64,000 bases of DNA, taken from Marsupella aquatica (lineage: Eukaryota; Marchantiophyta). Below, in pieces: positions 45,643 through 56,289 of the stretch. The notes beneath the pieces are model-generated. The model did no database searches. It had not been told where the DNA came from and saw only the letters and a list, made by a program, of their open reading frames with translations. Within the stretch, counting starts at the first letter, position 1; each line of letters opens with the position of its first letter. Both the position numbers and the translations under genes were made by a program. Location of the stretch: positions 3,100,001 through 3,164,000 of the forward strand of contig OZ316896.1 of the NCBI GenBank assembly GCA_973895155.1, in the 5' to 3' direction.

Positions 45643-46416
45643 ATGGCTTCAGAAAGGAGAGTGGTCCTGTTCGGAAGAACAGGCGCTGGAAAATCCACTG
45701 TTGCCAATGTCCTTGTGACAGGAGGAATCGAGCAGCCGATGGTGTTTCCAGCCAGCGACGCGCCGACAGGGTGCACTTCAGAGATCATCACAAAATCCGG
45801 AAGGGGTTGGACTGTCGTAGACACGATAGGTCTTGGAGAAGCAGAGTCCGGAACCAGGTCGCATGAGGAAGCGCAACTTGAGTTGAAAAGCTTTCTCAAG
45901 CAGGTCAGGGATGCGTACTCCCACATAATCTTCGTGCAAAAGGCGAGTAGAATGACTGAACTGGATAAGGTGATTTGGACGCTGTTCGCTAAAATATTCG
46001 AGGGTGCTGAAGACGCGTTCGTTGTTCTCTTCACCGATGCAACCGATGAGTGGCTCGAAGAGAACAGAACGTTGCTTCCACCCCACATGGGCGATTATGA
46101 AAAATTTGCAGTCAACATTCCTCCTATCAGCGATAAATTAGTGAGAGAGAGGAGAAACAAAGTGGCGAGAGACCAGTCGTTACAGGAACTAGAACAGAAG
46201 CTCATTGCACATTTTGCGCGAAGGGGGAACAAACCCTCTGTTCCCAACATTGCTACAATGAACGACGAACAACTAGAGTCGACAGCAGAGAAGTTGATGG
46301 CTTTGGCCATCCGCATCATTAGAGAATGCATCGATCCAACGAATTGGTTGAGAGTCGCTTCCAGGATAGGCTCATGGTTCGACGTTATGGACGCATTTTC
46401 TAATGTCCTTAATTAA
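45643..46416 (+). CDS. Single-domain AIG1/IAN-type GTPase, 257 aa
   Basis: The start context is CACGATGGC. P-loop GRTGAGKS (11-18), switch II DTIGLG (60-65), then SHIIFVQKASRMTELD and FVVLFTDATDEWLEE (126-140). The last keeps the FTxxDxL-like block usual in this family, unlike the tandem-domain relatives nearby. The C-terminal part is helical (LQELEQKLIAHF) and ends LDVMDAF-like with no clear lipidation motif. It lacks the N-terminal pseudo-GTPase domain and is close to the length of plain plant IAN G domains with a short tail. It presumably binds and hydrolyses GTP at a membrane, as relatives do. Divergent from the gene at 44295. Confidence 0.85.
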   Translation: MASERRVVLFGRTGAGKSTVANVLVTGGIEQPMVFPASDAPTGCTSEIITKSGRGWTVVDTIGLGEAESGTRSHEEAQLELKSFLKQVRDAYSHIIFVQKASRMTELDKVIWTLFAKIFEGAEDAFVVLFTDATDEWLEENRTLLPPHMGDYEKFAVNIPPISDKLVRERRNKVARDQSLQELEQKLIAHFARRGNKPSVPNIATMNDEQLESTAEKLMALAIRIIRECIDPTNWLRVASRIGSWFDVMDAFSNVLN

Positions 46417-47746
46417 TGTCGTTGCAGATGGCTAACAGGCGGGGTTCTTGTCATTTCTACATATATGACTGGTAGACAGAAGATAACACATCGAATACGG
46501 TAGATGTACATGTAGAATTACAGTAGGGCTTATTACATTACGTACACATGCTAGCGGATTCGCCCATTACGTACACATGCTAGCGGTTTCGCCCGATGCG
46601 CAACGACTTGTCTCTTTCACAGGCGCACTATTGTACACATTTGGTACATGCTCTGTCGCCGATTTTGAAAAGTATGATCATTCTTCTTTATCAAGTTTGT
46701 GCTGTGTGTGCCAAGTGTATTGTAGTACGAAAATCAATGGGATTAGTAGTTCACCAAATGTGCTAGACTCGATTTTATCAGGTTGCCACATTTTCGTCTC
46801 TCTTAAATCTGAATTCTGTGGCCGGGCAAACTTTGCTTGTTAGCATTTCGACTCACACTTTAAATCAACGCTCAATCTGGGTCACACTGACTAAAATTGC
46901 TTCAAAGGGCGTTCGTGAACAGACCTATTCACTCAAAGATCAAGCAAAATAAAGTTTCTTGTACACAAACATATCACTGTCCATTTTCTAATTCAATGCT
47001 ATGTGCATCCTCGTGGGTTCTTCTCTCCTGCGCAGTCATCCCGTAGGATCTGGGCACATTACATGCAATGCTCGCTGGATCCCTCCTCCTCGTACCAGGT
47101 GTATTTGTCTTAGGAATTCTTTAAGCTCGACAATGTTGTAGGAGTTCACCTCAAATGCGCCTCGTTACGCAATCACGTTTTCATCATCCACCGTTCTTCG
47201 ATTCACTCGCGCTCCACGAGCTTCGACATTCCATTACATGACCTTGCAGCAGGGAGCATTTTCTGGGTGTTTTGTAATACTCATCCAGTAATGGGTACTC
47301 GATGATTGCTCTTTCCTGTTCGCAACTAAGTGACACTGTATTTGAGATTCTACACCATCTTGCTCTTCTCGTCACGCTACAATACGTCCGTTTCATGTCA
47401 CTCATCATGACAATCAAGTTGTCTCTATAAGTAATATTAGCTCACTCAGAGAGCTAATTCGATCAATTTCATGATCTCACTATTTTGGATTCGTGCAAAT
47501 TTATGTTTCCTGCCGTAGTCTAGACTCGAGGTTTAGAGAGTACCATGTGATAACGGAGAAACCAGATAGAGAAGCGCCAGTTAACACGAGCAACAAGAAA
47601 AATACAGCTACGCGAGACTATGCATGACAGCCAATCGAGGAACTAATTGGCAGAGGATTGAATTGGATTCCAAAGTGCAGAACCAAAGAATTTGCAAGTG
47701 GAATTTAAGAGAGACGAAATTTCAGGGCACTAAATTTAAGAGTAAG

Positions 47747-47809
<63 letters not shown>

Positions 47810-48339
47810 GAGCTTGGAAAGACATAAATTTGGGCAGGAATCCCGGCAAGAATTAGCAAGAGTACAGCCGATTGCAGGATAGAAGGATAGTGGGAAAACC
47901 CGGTCAGCTAGGGATAGTGTACAAATCCCGCCCAGATTGCATTTCGTAGGAAGATGCTAGGAAAGAAATGGAAGGATCATATATTATAGTGGTTGGTGTG
48001 TTAGCGTTGATGGTCCATATTTTTCTTTCCTTTTTAACAGCTCAAAGCCACTCTGCGCAGGAGTGAGGGAGTGGTGAACACCAGCACCTGGCCAAGAAAC
48101 CATACCCCTGATGGCACACCTGGCCAAGAAACCATACCCCAGCCGTGCCATCAGGACAACCCTGTGAACGAATCAAATGGTGAACAAAAAACATTCTTTC
48201 AGCGAGCGGATTTTTGTTCAGAGCTCGTGGACGTTCTCCGAATTTCGTCATCGTAGGATTGGCTCAAACTATGTCCCCGTGCGCCTTCCACCTTCCGTAT
48301 CTATCGTCCTCCACAGCATCTATCGACTACTGTAGTTTA
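46417..48339. other. Intergenic with short repeats
   Basis: No gene recognised. It contains a 29-bp tandem duplication (46536-46564, 46565-46593; CATTACGTACACATGCTAGC), a GA microsatellite at about 47752-47804 and a 24-bp repeat (CACCTGGCCAAGAAACCATA) at 48085 and 48117. Confidence 0.55.
47752..47804. repeat. (GA)n microsatellite
   Basis: About 26 GA units, nearly perfect. Nothing further can be read from it. Confidence 0.9.
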
Positions 48340-48461
48340 GGGAAAGGACTGCTTATGATTATGTCCATCTGAGGTCATTCTGCTAGAAGTTGTTCACTGG
48401 CTTGCAGGTTGGTTCATTACTAGGACTGGGAAGTTGAGCAGCAGTCAGAGTGTGAGAATGC
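48340..48461 (+). repeat. Left half of a duplicated GTPase upstream region
   Basis: It matches 56.76-56.87 kb, upstream of the GTPase at 57395: shared words are GATTATGTCCATCTGA and GGACTGGGAAGTTGAGCAG (GGACTGAGGAGTCGAGCAG there). The copia element interrupts it. The right half resumes at 53486. Confidence 0.7.
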
Positions 48462-48773
48462 TGCGATTGACAGTCGTGATCGACAGGAAAAACTCTTGCA
48501 CAAAAGATGGAATGAAAATAATGCGTACTGCTTTCATTCAAGAGAGACTCTTGCACAAAAGATGGAATGAAAATAATGCGTACTGCTTTCATTCAAGAGA
48601 GAGAACAAATAGATGTCAAAATGGACATCAAGATTTTTTCCCCCGAAAAGGCAGAAGGGGAAAAGTAAAAAACTCCAGGTGAAAAGCCAGTGGGGGCGCG
48701 CCTGGGGTAGTGTAGAGTCTAAACTAAAACAGGTGTCAAGATAACAGGAGATCGACAAAAGAGGTAAACGACA
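48462..48773 (-). repeat. 3' LTR of the copia element (312 bp, with a 55-bp internal tandem duplication)
   Basis: The 55-bp unit beginning CTCTTGCACAAAAGATGG occurs at 48493-48547 and again at 48548-48602, but only once in the other LTR. Because reverse transcription normally makes the two LTRs identical, the duplication arose after insertion. A purine-rich stretch AGATCTGAGGGG on minus lies just inside (48776-48790). Confidence 0.9.
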
Positions 48774-48806
48774 GACCCCTCAGATCTTCTGAAAAACGAA
48801 TGTCTG

Positions 48807-51800
48807 CTACGAAGGCAAAGACTGTAAAGCTAGCATCTCTACGAATCTAGCAAATTTAAGCCCTTGGAGGGGCTTTGTGAAACCATCTGCGGGCATAAGA
48901 GCAGTAGATAGGTATTTCATCTCAATCACACCATCTTTGACTTGCTCACGAATGTAATGCCACTGAACTCCAATGTGCTTAGTGCGGAAATGATGCTCGG
49001 GATTGTATGTGAGAGAAATAGCTGGTTGGTTGTCACCATAGAGAATAACACGCTGGGCATCAGCCAGAGTATAACGTAAGTCGAAAAGTAACTGGCGCAG
49101 CCACACCGCTTCTTTACAAGCCAGAGAATAAGCTAAGTATTCAGATTCAGTAGAACTCGTTGCAGTTATCGGTTGCTTTCGAGATTTCCAAGAAATAGAG
49201 CCATCGCCAAGTTTAAAAAGATAGCCGCTAGTGGATTTTCGATCTGAGATATTGTCTGCAAAAGAAGCGTCGGAAAATCCAGAAAATCCCAAAGAATGGA
49301 TCTCCAAACCAGAAAAATCGTGGATACCAAAAGTGAGGCCCAGCTGTCGAGTGGTATTGAGATATCGAAAAACTGATCGAAGTGCACTTTCATGAGTCAA
49401 ATCCGGATTATGAGCAAATTGCCCAAGCTTGGAACACCGTTCAGCAATGTCGGGACGAGTCCAGACTGCAAGATAAAGCAAGGAGCCAATCATAGATTGA
49501 TAGCGTTGCCTATCATTATCAGTTGCTTGAGATGTGGATGGAGATCATCAGTACCTGTGCTTGGAGAAGTAAGAGGTAAACTAGAATCAAGATGAAATCG
49601 TTGCAGGATCTTAAGAGTGTAAGGCGCTTGACCCAAATGTAGAGTGCCATGGGAACGATCTCGGGTAATGGTCATGCCCAGATAATCAGATAACTCACCA
49701 AGGTCTCTGAGTTCATAACGAGCAGTGAGCTTGTCACGAATGTTATGGATTCCAGATAAGGTTGGTGAGACAAAAATTAAATCATCAACCCAAAGGACGA
49801 TTAGCTCCCCAACAGAATTTTGTAGGACACAGGGATCAGAAGGAAGTGGTATGAAACCAAAAGTAGCGGCATATTCCACAATCTCATGATACCACATTCG
49901 AGCAGATTGTCGAAGACCGTAAAGAGCTTGAATAAGTAGCCATACAAGCATGGCACCATTAGCATCATATGTCTCGTATCCAGGTGGAGGCCTGACGTAT
50001 ATTGGTGTCGGTGACTTCAGTAAGGCATAGATAAAAGCCGTGACTACGTCAAAGCTATGAGCCTCATAATTATGCATGGTGACTAGTGCCAGAATAGTGC
50101 GGAAAGTCTCAGGCCGGACAACAGATGCAAAAGTAGAATCGTAATCAATTCCAGGACGGTGCTTATCCCCTCGAACAACAAAACGTGCTTTGTAAAGTCC
50201 GTCACGCTTAAGATTATAGACCCATCGGGATGGTAACAGACGAGCACCAGCAGGTAGTGGTACTAGATGAGCCACTTTGAGTTTGTGGAGCTGATTGATT
50301 TCTCGTAATTCAGCTTCTCTCCAGTGAGCAGCATCGGGCCTTGCCATAGCTTGAGTGTGAGTGTTGGGAACATCTGAGGGAAAAGTGGAAAACAATGCAC
50401 TATGATAAGAGTAAAGGAGAGTTGGCGGAGTGTTTATAAGGAGGTGTTGATGTAGAAGTAACTGAGAAGGCTGAGAGATAACAGATGTATCTCGAAAACG
50501 AACAGGAGGAACACCTTTATTGGATCGAGAAGAAACACGGGTGATCACGGGAGTGGCCTGCAAATCTGCATGTAGTTCCTCAAGTGGCGGAGTACCAAGA
50601 GGAGGAGGAATAATGGGAAGAAGTGATTGGTGAGGTGTTCCAATGTCAGGATTATCAGACGGACGAATAAGTCGGGGAACAAAAGAAGGGACAAAAATCT
50701 CCACATAATCAGGGGAAGAAGAAACTGTAGACTTAGGAATTTGAAAACACGAATCACGCTCAGATGTTTCATCAAAATGCACATAAGCGGATTGAATAAT
50801 GGAGGAATTATGTGGAAACCAGATACACAAATTTTGACCCGTGGCATAACCAACGAAGTAACCTTTTTTGGCCCGAGCAATAAATTTGTCACCACGGAGA
50901 CGAGTCTCAAGAGGAATATGAACATAGGCAAGGGCACCAAAAACATGAAGCCGGTCAAAACGGAAAACGTAAGGAAGGTGTAAAACGGTAGCAAGGCGAG
51001 AAGCAGGAGGCTCAGATAGAGGATTAACAGAAGTAGGTGAGTGATTAGCAAGGTATGTTGCCGTCAGAAACGCTTCTGGCCAAAGTAATTTGGGAAGATG
51101 AGAGTCAATCATCATGGCTCGGGCCTTAGCAGAAATAACTCCAATGGCGCGTTCAGCAATCCCGTTCTGTTCGTGATGATAGGGAGCAGAGTTGAAAATG
51201 TGTACGCCTTGGTGTTCCAAAAAATCCTTTAGCTGATTGCCGCCAAATTCAAGACCATTATCAAGATGGACTTCAAGAATAGAAGATTTGTATTGAGTAG
51301 TTACCATTTGAAAAAACTTTTGAATCAGCGCCAATGCCTCATTCTTGTAAGTCAAAGTCGTGGTCCACCGGTTACGAGAGAAATCATCAGTAATGACAAG
51401 AAAATAATGCTTGTCACCAATGCCAGGAGTAGAAATTTTGCCGCAAAGATCGAAATGAACCTTTTGAAACGGGGCTGTAGCACGAGCGTGTGGAAATCAT
51501 GAAATAATCCGAGTAGACTTGGCCAAAGCACATACTTCACAGTGTCGAAATGGAGTAGAATCAGAAAGTGTAATATGAAGACGTTGAAGAAGAGTATGAA
51601 TGGCAGCCGGATGAAGGTGTGCCAATCTTCGATGCCAAATATTGATATCATCAGACTGTGAATGAGAAGACATTGCCAACTGAGTAACTGGTAAAATCGT
51701 GAAAGTCTTCAGGCCATTATGTTTCTTGATGGTAGCAAATTCATCACCGGTAGGAGAGTGAATGAACTTCTGAAGTTCACCGTTCCAAAAAATACAGCAT

Positions 51801-53182
51801 TGCTCAAGCAGATCTTCAGAAATGGTGTTAAGAAAACTGGATGGCATGTATCGAACATTACTAAGTTCTGTTTCCTTGGAAGAACCATCAGATTGCTGTA
51901 TTTGAAGGACGACTGAGCCTCGACCAGGGGAAATAGTAGATCCTGAACCGGTATTGATTGGAAGGGGATCAGGAGTGTACGTAGTGAAACTGGCGCAATT
52001 GTTACAAAAATGATGACTAGCGCCCGAATCAGCAATCCAAACGTCAAGATGGAGACCAGGGGTTAACTGATGATTAAATGCAACATGGAGGTTGCCAGAG
52101 AAAAGATCCACAGTCTCTTCATCATGAAGATGTGTCGGAGTATTAGTAGAGACAGAAGGAACGGAGGAAGAGGCAACACTGAGTATAGAATGATTAGCAG
52201 GGTCACGGGTCTGTAATCGTTTTAAAATGCTGGGATGAGGTTGCCAGCCTTCAGGCCTGATATGTGTGTGTTTGTAAAAACAACGATCATCTCTATGACC
52301 AGGAATGCTATAGAAAATACAGGTATCACGTTTCAAAGGTTTCTTGGAAGATGAGGATACGGTAGGTGACGGAGAAACAACTGGAGGATTAGGAAATGAA
52401 GAAGTAGTCTGGAGTTGGAAAACAGAAGAGGATAATGCATTGTCCTGTTCCAAATTCAATCGCCAACATTCATCCGTAAGGTCACGAATAAGAGCAGCAA
52501 GAGATGGAAGTGTCTTCGGTGAAGTGCGCATCTGCTCCCGCTTAGAGAAAGACCAGTTTGAAAAGTGACCTTCTACATTGCTTATAAAATGTAAAGGTTT
52601 GATGTCATCATCAAGCTTAATACCGACACTCTGAACACGCTCCAATGTTGATCGATACGTATTGCAGTATTCTTCTATCGGTTCTCCATTATAAAGCATT
52701 CTAGCATAATGTGCCCAAACGTCAAATTTCTGGATAATTCCTTCAGAAGCGAAGGCATCAGCCAGGTTAGTCCAGCATTCCTAAGCAGTTGTAGCATGAT
52801 CGAGGGAGAACTGAATGCTTTCAGAACAAGTGGAAAGAATTATATTCCTGGCCTGCGCTTCCTTAAAATCATGAGTATCAAGTCGTTCTTGGAAAACATA
52901 ATCAAGTTCGGCAGGGCGTTGGATAGGAGCAATGGCAGTGCCATCGATGTATTTCCAGACACCGGATGCACGAATAGTTGCACTGATGTTACGTTTCCAA
53001 GATTTGTAGTTAGAACTACCTAGAAGGTGGGGGACCAAATGAATGTTGTAGCCTCCCGTGAAATTGGAAGGCATGGTGTATGAAAATAGTGACGCAAAAC
53101 TAGATCCAGATGCAGAAAAAACTAGCGGAAACCAGCAAGAACTACTGCTTAGTGACAGGAAATCACTCTGACTAGAATGCAC
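48807..53182 (-). pseudogene. Copia Gag-Pol polyprotein, interrupted
   Basis: Minus strand, one reading frame from 53182 to about 49525. Gag has an NYKSW segment. A zinc-knuckle-like PGHRDDRC lies at about 52280-52321, with its second Cys replaced. Protease WIADSGA is at about 52019-52036, and a pre-integrase WHRRLAHLH block near 51640. Integrase follows with LDNGLEF (about 51262) and NGIAER (about 51160). Reverse transcriptase has WVDDL at 49778-49792 (first position W instead of Y), and RNase H follows with FSDASFAD, TESEY and GDNQ. In-frame stops at 52781-52783 (TAG) and 51497-51499 (TGA), and a one-base shift near 49525, break it. The copy is therefore unlikely to encode a working polyprotein, although it could be moved by others. 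Confidence 0.9.
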
Positions 53183-53217
53183 GGATTAGTCGTGAAAGAG
53201 TGTTGTAGACTTCAACT

Positions 53218-53228
53218 GGCCCATAACC
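53218..53228 (-). other. Primer-binding site, anticodon-region (half-tRNA) type
   Basis: On minus the 11 bases after the 5' LTR are GGTTATGGGCC. They are complementary to GGCCCAUAACC, the anticodon stem-loop of plant initiator Met-tRNA as I recall it. Most plant elements use the tRNA 3' end (TGGTATCAGAGC-like) instead, which is absent. This is the priming mode known from Drosophila copia and yeast Ty5. Confidence 0.65.
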
Positions 53229-53485
53229 TGTGATTGACAGTCGTGATCGACAGGAAAAACTCTTGCACAAAAGATGGAATGAAAATAATGCGTACTGCTT
53301 TCATTCAAGAGAGAGAACAAATAGATGTCAAAATGGACATCAAGATTTTTTCCCCGGAAAAGGCAGAAGGGGAAAAGTAAAAAACTCCAGGTGAAAAGCC
53401 AGTGGGGGCGCGCCTGGGGTAGCGTAGAGTCTAAACTAAAACAGGTGTCAAGATAACAGGAGATCGACAAAAGAGGTAAACGACA
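53229..53485 (-). repeat. 5' LTR of the copia element (257 bp)
   Basis: It starts TGTCGTTTACC on minus and ends CAATCACA at 53229. The primer-binding site abuts it at 53228. Confidence 0.9.
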
Positions 53486-53730
53486 AATGCCACTGTCCTC
53501 TTGCTTCCATAATTATTTGGGCGGTGACATTCATTCGTGCTGAGGGTACAGCAGTGTGATCGTGGATTGGAGAACTCAAGGCTAGCTTCCAGCGAGCTTG
53601 CCTGGCTAGCCATCAAACCCTTTACATCTTCCAGTTTCTGTGATTGAGAAGCTAGGCTGCTGCGATCCGAGTTATTGGGTTTCATAAAAAATGTAAAACA
53701 TATGCCGCAAAGGCTCATCAAAGGCTACCT
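53486..53730 (+). pseudogene. Right half of duplicated GTPase upstream region fused to a GTPase gene scrap
   Basis: It matches 56.87-57.06 kb in order (CTTGCTTCCATAATTA, CAGCAGTGTGAT, GAACTCAAGGCTAGCT, CCAGCGAGCTTGC, TTTCTGTGATT). It then jumps to AAAACATATGCCGCAAAGGC at about 53693, which equals codons 20-26 of the GTPase at 57395. So a duplicated gene lost everything between its distal promoter and codon ~20, and the rest of the gene after codon ~27. Confidence 0.7.
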
Positions 53731-53975
53731 CATCAATTACTGATATCGTCAGGAATCTCGATCACCTCCGCGTCGTCCATGAAACAGTTGAATGTGTGGT
53801 ACCGTGATAGAGTGATTAAAGTGGAAATGCATGAAACAGTCAGTGCCACAAATTCGTCCAGATTGACTTCTTTTCAGATCGCAGTGGGGTCGATCTGGCC
53901 TTGATTCCAGATGGGGTCCAGATGGGAGAATTATACAACCTGAAAACGTGCTGGACTTTTAGAATTACCACCATG
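53731..53975. other. Intergenic, nothing recognised
   Basis: Short spacer between the truncated GTPase copy and the next duplicated promoter block. Confidence 0.5.
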
Positions 53976-54430
53976 AATATAACTTTGCAAAGACATTTAC
54001 TCCTCCTGCCGCCTGCTTTGGAAGCTTCCTCACAGCGTTCGGGTCAAGTTGTTCTTTGCGGATTGTTGGGGTCTCGGTAATTCTGACATATACTATGTAT
54101 GACACCCCTGCAAAGTGTGATAACCCTAGTTTTTTTTCTTTCAATCAATGAATAGAGCCACATTTTGATGTTCAATGAATGCAACACATTTTGATGTGTG
54201 ATTACCAGAGGGGGGATTGTTGACTTCTTTTCTAAGCTTCCTCAAACTTTAATCTGAACAAGGTAGAAAACTTTACGCATTATGAAAAGTTATGTCCTTC
54301 TACAGTACGTAATGTAGTTACGCCCGATAACGATTAAATTAACGACACGGAGCCAGGGACAAACAATGGGAATCAGAAATCTCTCAAGTGGAGCAGCATG
54401 TTCCAATTTGAGATCCTCTATGCAAAGACC
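53976..54430 (+). repeat. Dispersed copy of the 45-kb GTPase upstream block
   Basis: ACTCCTCCTGCCGCCTGCTT followed by GGAAGCTTCC at about 53999, and AATGGGAATCAGAAA near 54366, match the duplicated blocks at 45025-45295 in the same order. No GTPase frame follows, so this is an orphan upstream fragment. Confidence 0.6.
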
Positions 54431-54700
54431 GTTTCAATGATTCTCCTAGCTACACACGTAACAGTTTCCGTGCAGGTGTGGGAAAGTTACAGGTTAAGTG
54501 TTCAGCCCATGGGCTTTCCTGGTAACTGAAGTTTAACTCCCTAACTTTTACGGCAGTTCCTGTAATATTGGAGGTATGGGAGGGCCTTATCTTGTTAACT
54601 CCAGCCTTTGAGATGCTTTAATGATAACATTTTCATATCAGGATCATTCTACTCCCCCATGCTACTTTTACCTTGCAACCATTTATTAGTGCAAGTTCCA

Positions 54701-55235
54701 ACTCATAACATTTTCACAACCACAACGGTTTAAACAGGAACTTTCATTGAAAGCAAAACCCTGAACTATCCTACTCATATGCTAGTGGGCCACTTGCTGG
54801 TCTTTTCTGCAGATAACATTTTCATAGTAACAACACTTTGAACAAGCACTTTCTTTTGAAGGCAAAACCCTGAACTATCCTATTCATCTGCTAGTGGGTA
54901 TGTTTTTCTTATACGTTTGTCAAAACTTAGAAGAGAATGTACTCAAGTGCCCTTTCTAATGACAAGACGGTTTTGTATTATTATCTTTAGACCTGACACA
55001 CTCTGGCTTACATTTTAGCTTCTAATGTAAAGCAATTTCTCCCCACTCATTTTGCTTTGGATGGAATCAAAGACAATGTCAAAAACTTAGAAGAGAATGT
55101 ACTCAAGTGCCCTTTCCAAATAGGGTTTTGTATTATTATCTTTAGACCTGACACATTTTGGCTTACATTTTAGCTTCTAATGTAAAGCAATTTCTCTACA
55201 CTCATTTTGCTTTGTATGGACTTTAAATTGCCAAA
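54701..55235 (+). repeat. Two adjacent tandem duplications (~110 and ~158 bp periods)
   Basis: About 54701-54790 and 54812-54898 share CATAACATTTTCA, GGCAAAACCCTGAACTATCC and TGCTAGTGGG. About 54922-55078 and 55080-55232 share AAAACTTAGAAGAGAATGTA, TTTGTATTATTATC and CTTCTAATGTAAAGCAATTT. No coding content. Confidence 0.85.
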
Positions 55236-55670
55236 CTAGATTCCATGAATGCCTCTATTTCCGGCATCTAGACAAATTAAACCCTCCACAAATCCTCCAC
55301 TACTGACAACAAGTACTACAATAGGTTGTCTCAAAATACGGATGGAACAAGTTACAAGTTGGCCGTAAGGACTGAGTTACGGGAACAACCATACAACTTT
55401 GGTCATAAGGTCTGGTCAAAAGATGTTTTATGGGTAAACTGGTGTCCAGTAACTTTTCCTTAGTGCAAGTTTTCCTTACTGCCTCGCTTTGAGATGCCCT
55501 AGTAGTGGGTGCAATTTCAAGGTTGCACTAAAATTGATAAGGTGTACTATTTAAAAGTTCTGAAGGCATCCAATCGGAAGGTAAAAGAGCAGTGTAATAT
55601 TTAATTTAACATTTTTCCTTATTATCCAGAGTAGCTACTAAATGTCAGGTGTGCAAAGGAGAAGAGGTAA

Positions 55671-55960
55671 ACCAACTGACTTTGGTCAGTTGGCCAGAGG
55701 ATGAGCTTAGAACCGACAGGTCCCAGGTTCAATACTCCCTCCACACGCAAGGGGTGTGGAGGGTATGTGTGTGTGTGGTGTAGTGGTGGGAGTATTGATT
55801 GTCTCCTCAGCCCCTGGCGGACTCTTTTGGGGTTCTGGTTTAATATTCTCTCCCCTCCTGGTCCTGCCCCTCTTGGATCACTGGGTATTGTCCCCTTGTG
55901 GGGTTCTGGTTTAATATTCTCTCACTCCTGGTCCTGGTCCCTGTTGGATCACTGGGTATT
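55671..55960 (+). mobile_element. tRNA-derived SINE, copy 1
   Basis: It starts ACCAACTG and contains an A-box-like TTTGGTCAGTTGGC (55681-55694). A B-box-like CCCAGGTTCAATACTCCC lies about 35 bases on. Then come CTGGAGG-like and GTGGTG-rich sequence and TGGTTTAATATTCTCTC. A second copy with the same order lies at 61161. Pol III boxes plus dispersal define a SINE. The 3' end is unclear and no target duplication was identified. Confidence 0.6.
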
Positions 55961-55970
55961 CACTGGGTAT

Positions 55971-56168
55971 TGTCCCCTTGTGGGTACCCTATATAGAAAT
56001 GCATGCTCCAAAGCAGGAAGTATATCCTCTCTTGGATGTCCCCTTGTGGGTACCCTATATAGAAATGCATGCTCCAAAGCAGGAAGTATATCCTCTCTTG
56101 GATGTCCCCTTGTGGGTACCCTATATAGAAATGCATGCTCCAAAACAGGAAGTATATCCTCTCTTGGA
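55971..56168 (+). repeat. Three 66-bp tandem repeats
   Basis: Units start TGTCCCCTTGTGGGTACCCT at 55971, 56037 and 56103. They contain CTATATAGAAATGCATGC and end TCTCTTGGA. They are nearly identical. The unit length is 22 codons, so frames on both strands stay open through all three. I consider those frames accidental. The array directly follows the SINE. Confidence 0.9.
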
Positions 56169-56289
56169 TGGGCCTGCTTTAAGTTTTCAAGGCAAAAAAA
56201 CAACAAAAGAAAACAAGTAAGGTCTTCCCCTAGATTTGAGGAGGGCCATGATTGCATTGGGGCCAATGGAGCCTTTGACTAGGTGCATG

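Larger units (their letters stand above)
48462..53485 (-). mobile_element. Ty1/copia LTR retrotransposon, recent insertion
   Basis: Flanked by the 5-bp duplication AATGC (48457-48461 and 53486-53490). The LTRs begin TG and end CA. They are 257 bp (right, the 5' LTR of this minus-strand element) and 312 bp (left). The length difference is exactly one extra 55-bp unit in the left LTR. Apart from this I count three substitutions in 257 positions, so the insertion is young. Internal order on minus is Gag, protease, integrase, reverse transcriptase, RNase H, which is the Ty1/copia order. The coding region has two in-frame stops and one frameshift. Confidence 0.93.

Noticed and set aside
47624-47827. 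Plus-strand frame over the GA microsatellite
   Set aside because: Its Arg-Glu repeat is simply the translated GA run.
48468-48773. LTR start at TGACAG (48468)
   Set aside because: With that border the flanking 5-mers do not match; starting at 48462 and 53229 gives a perfect AATGC duplication and equal unit lengths.
55701-56282. Plus-strand frame of 193 codons and its minus-strand counterpart
   Set aside because: It combines the SINE with the 66-bp repeats; both strands are open because the unit is 22 codons long.
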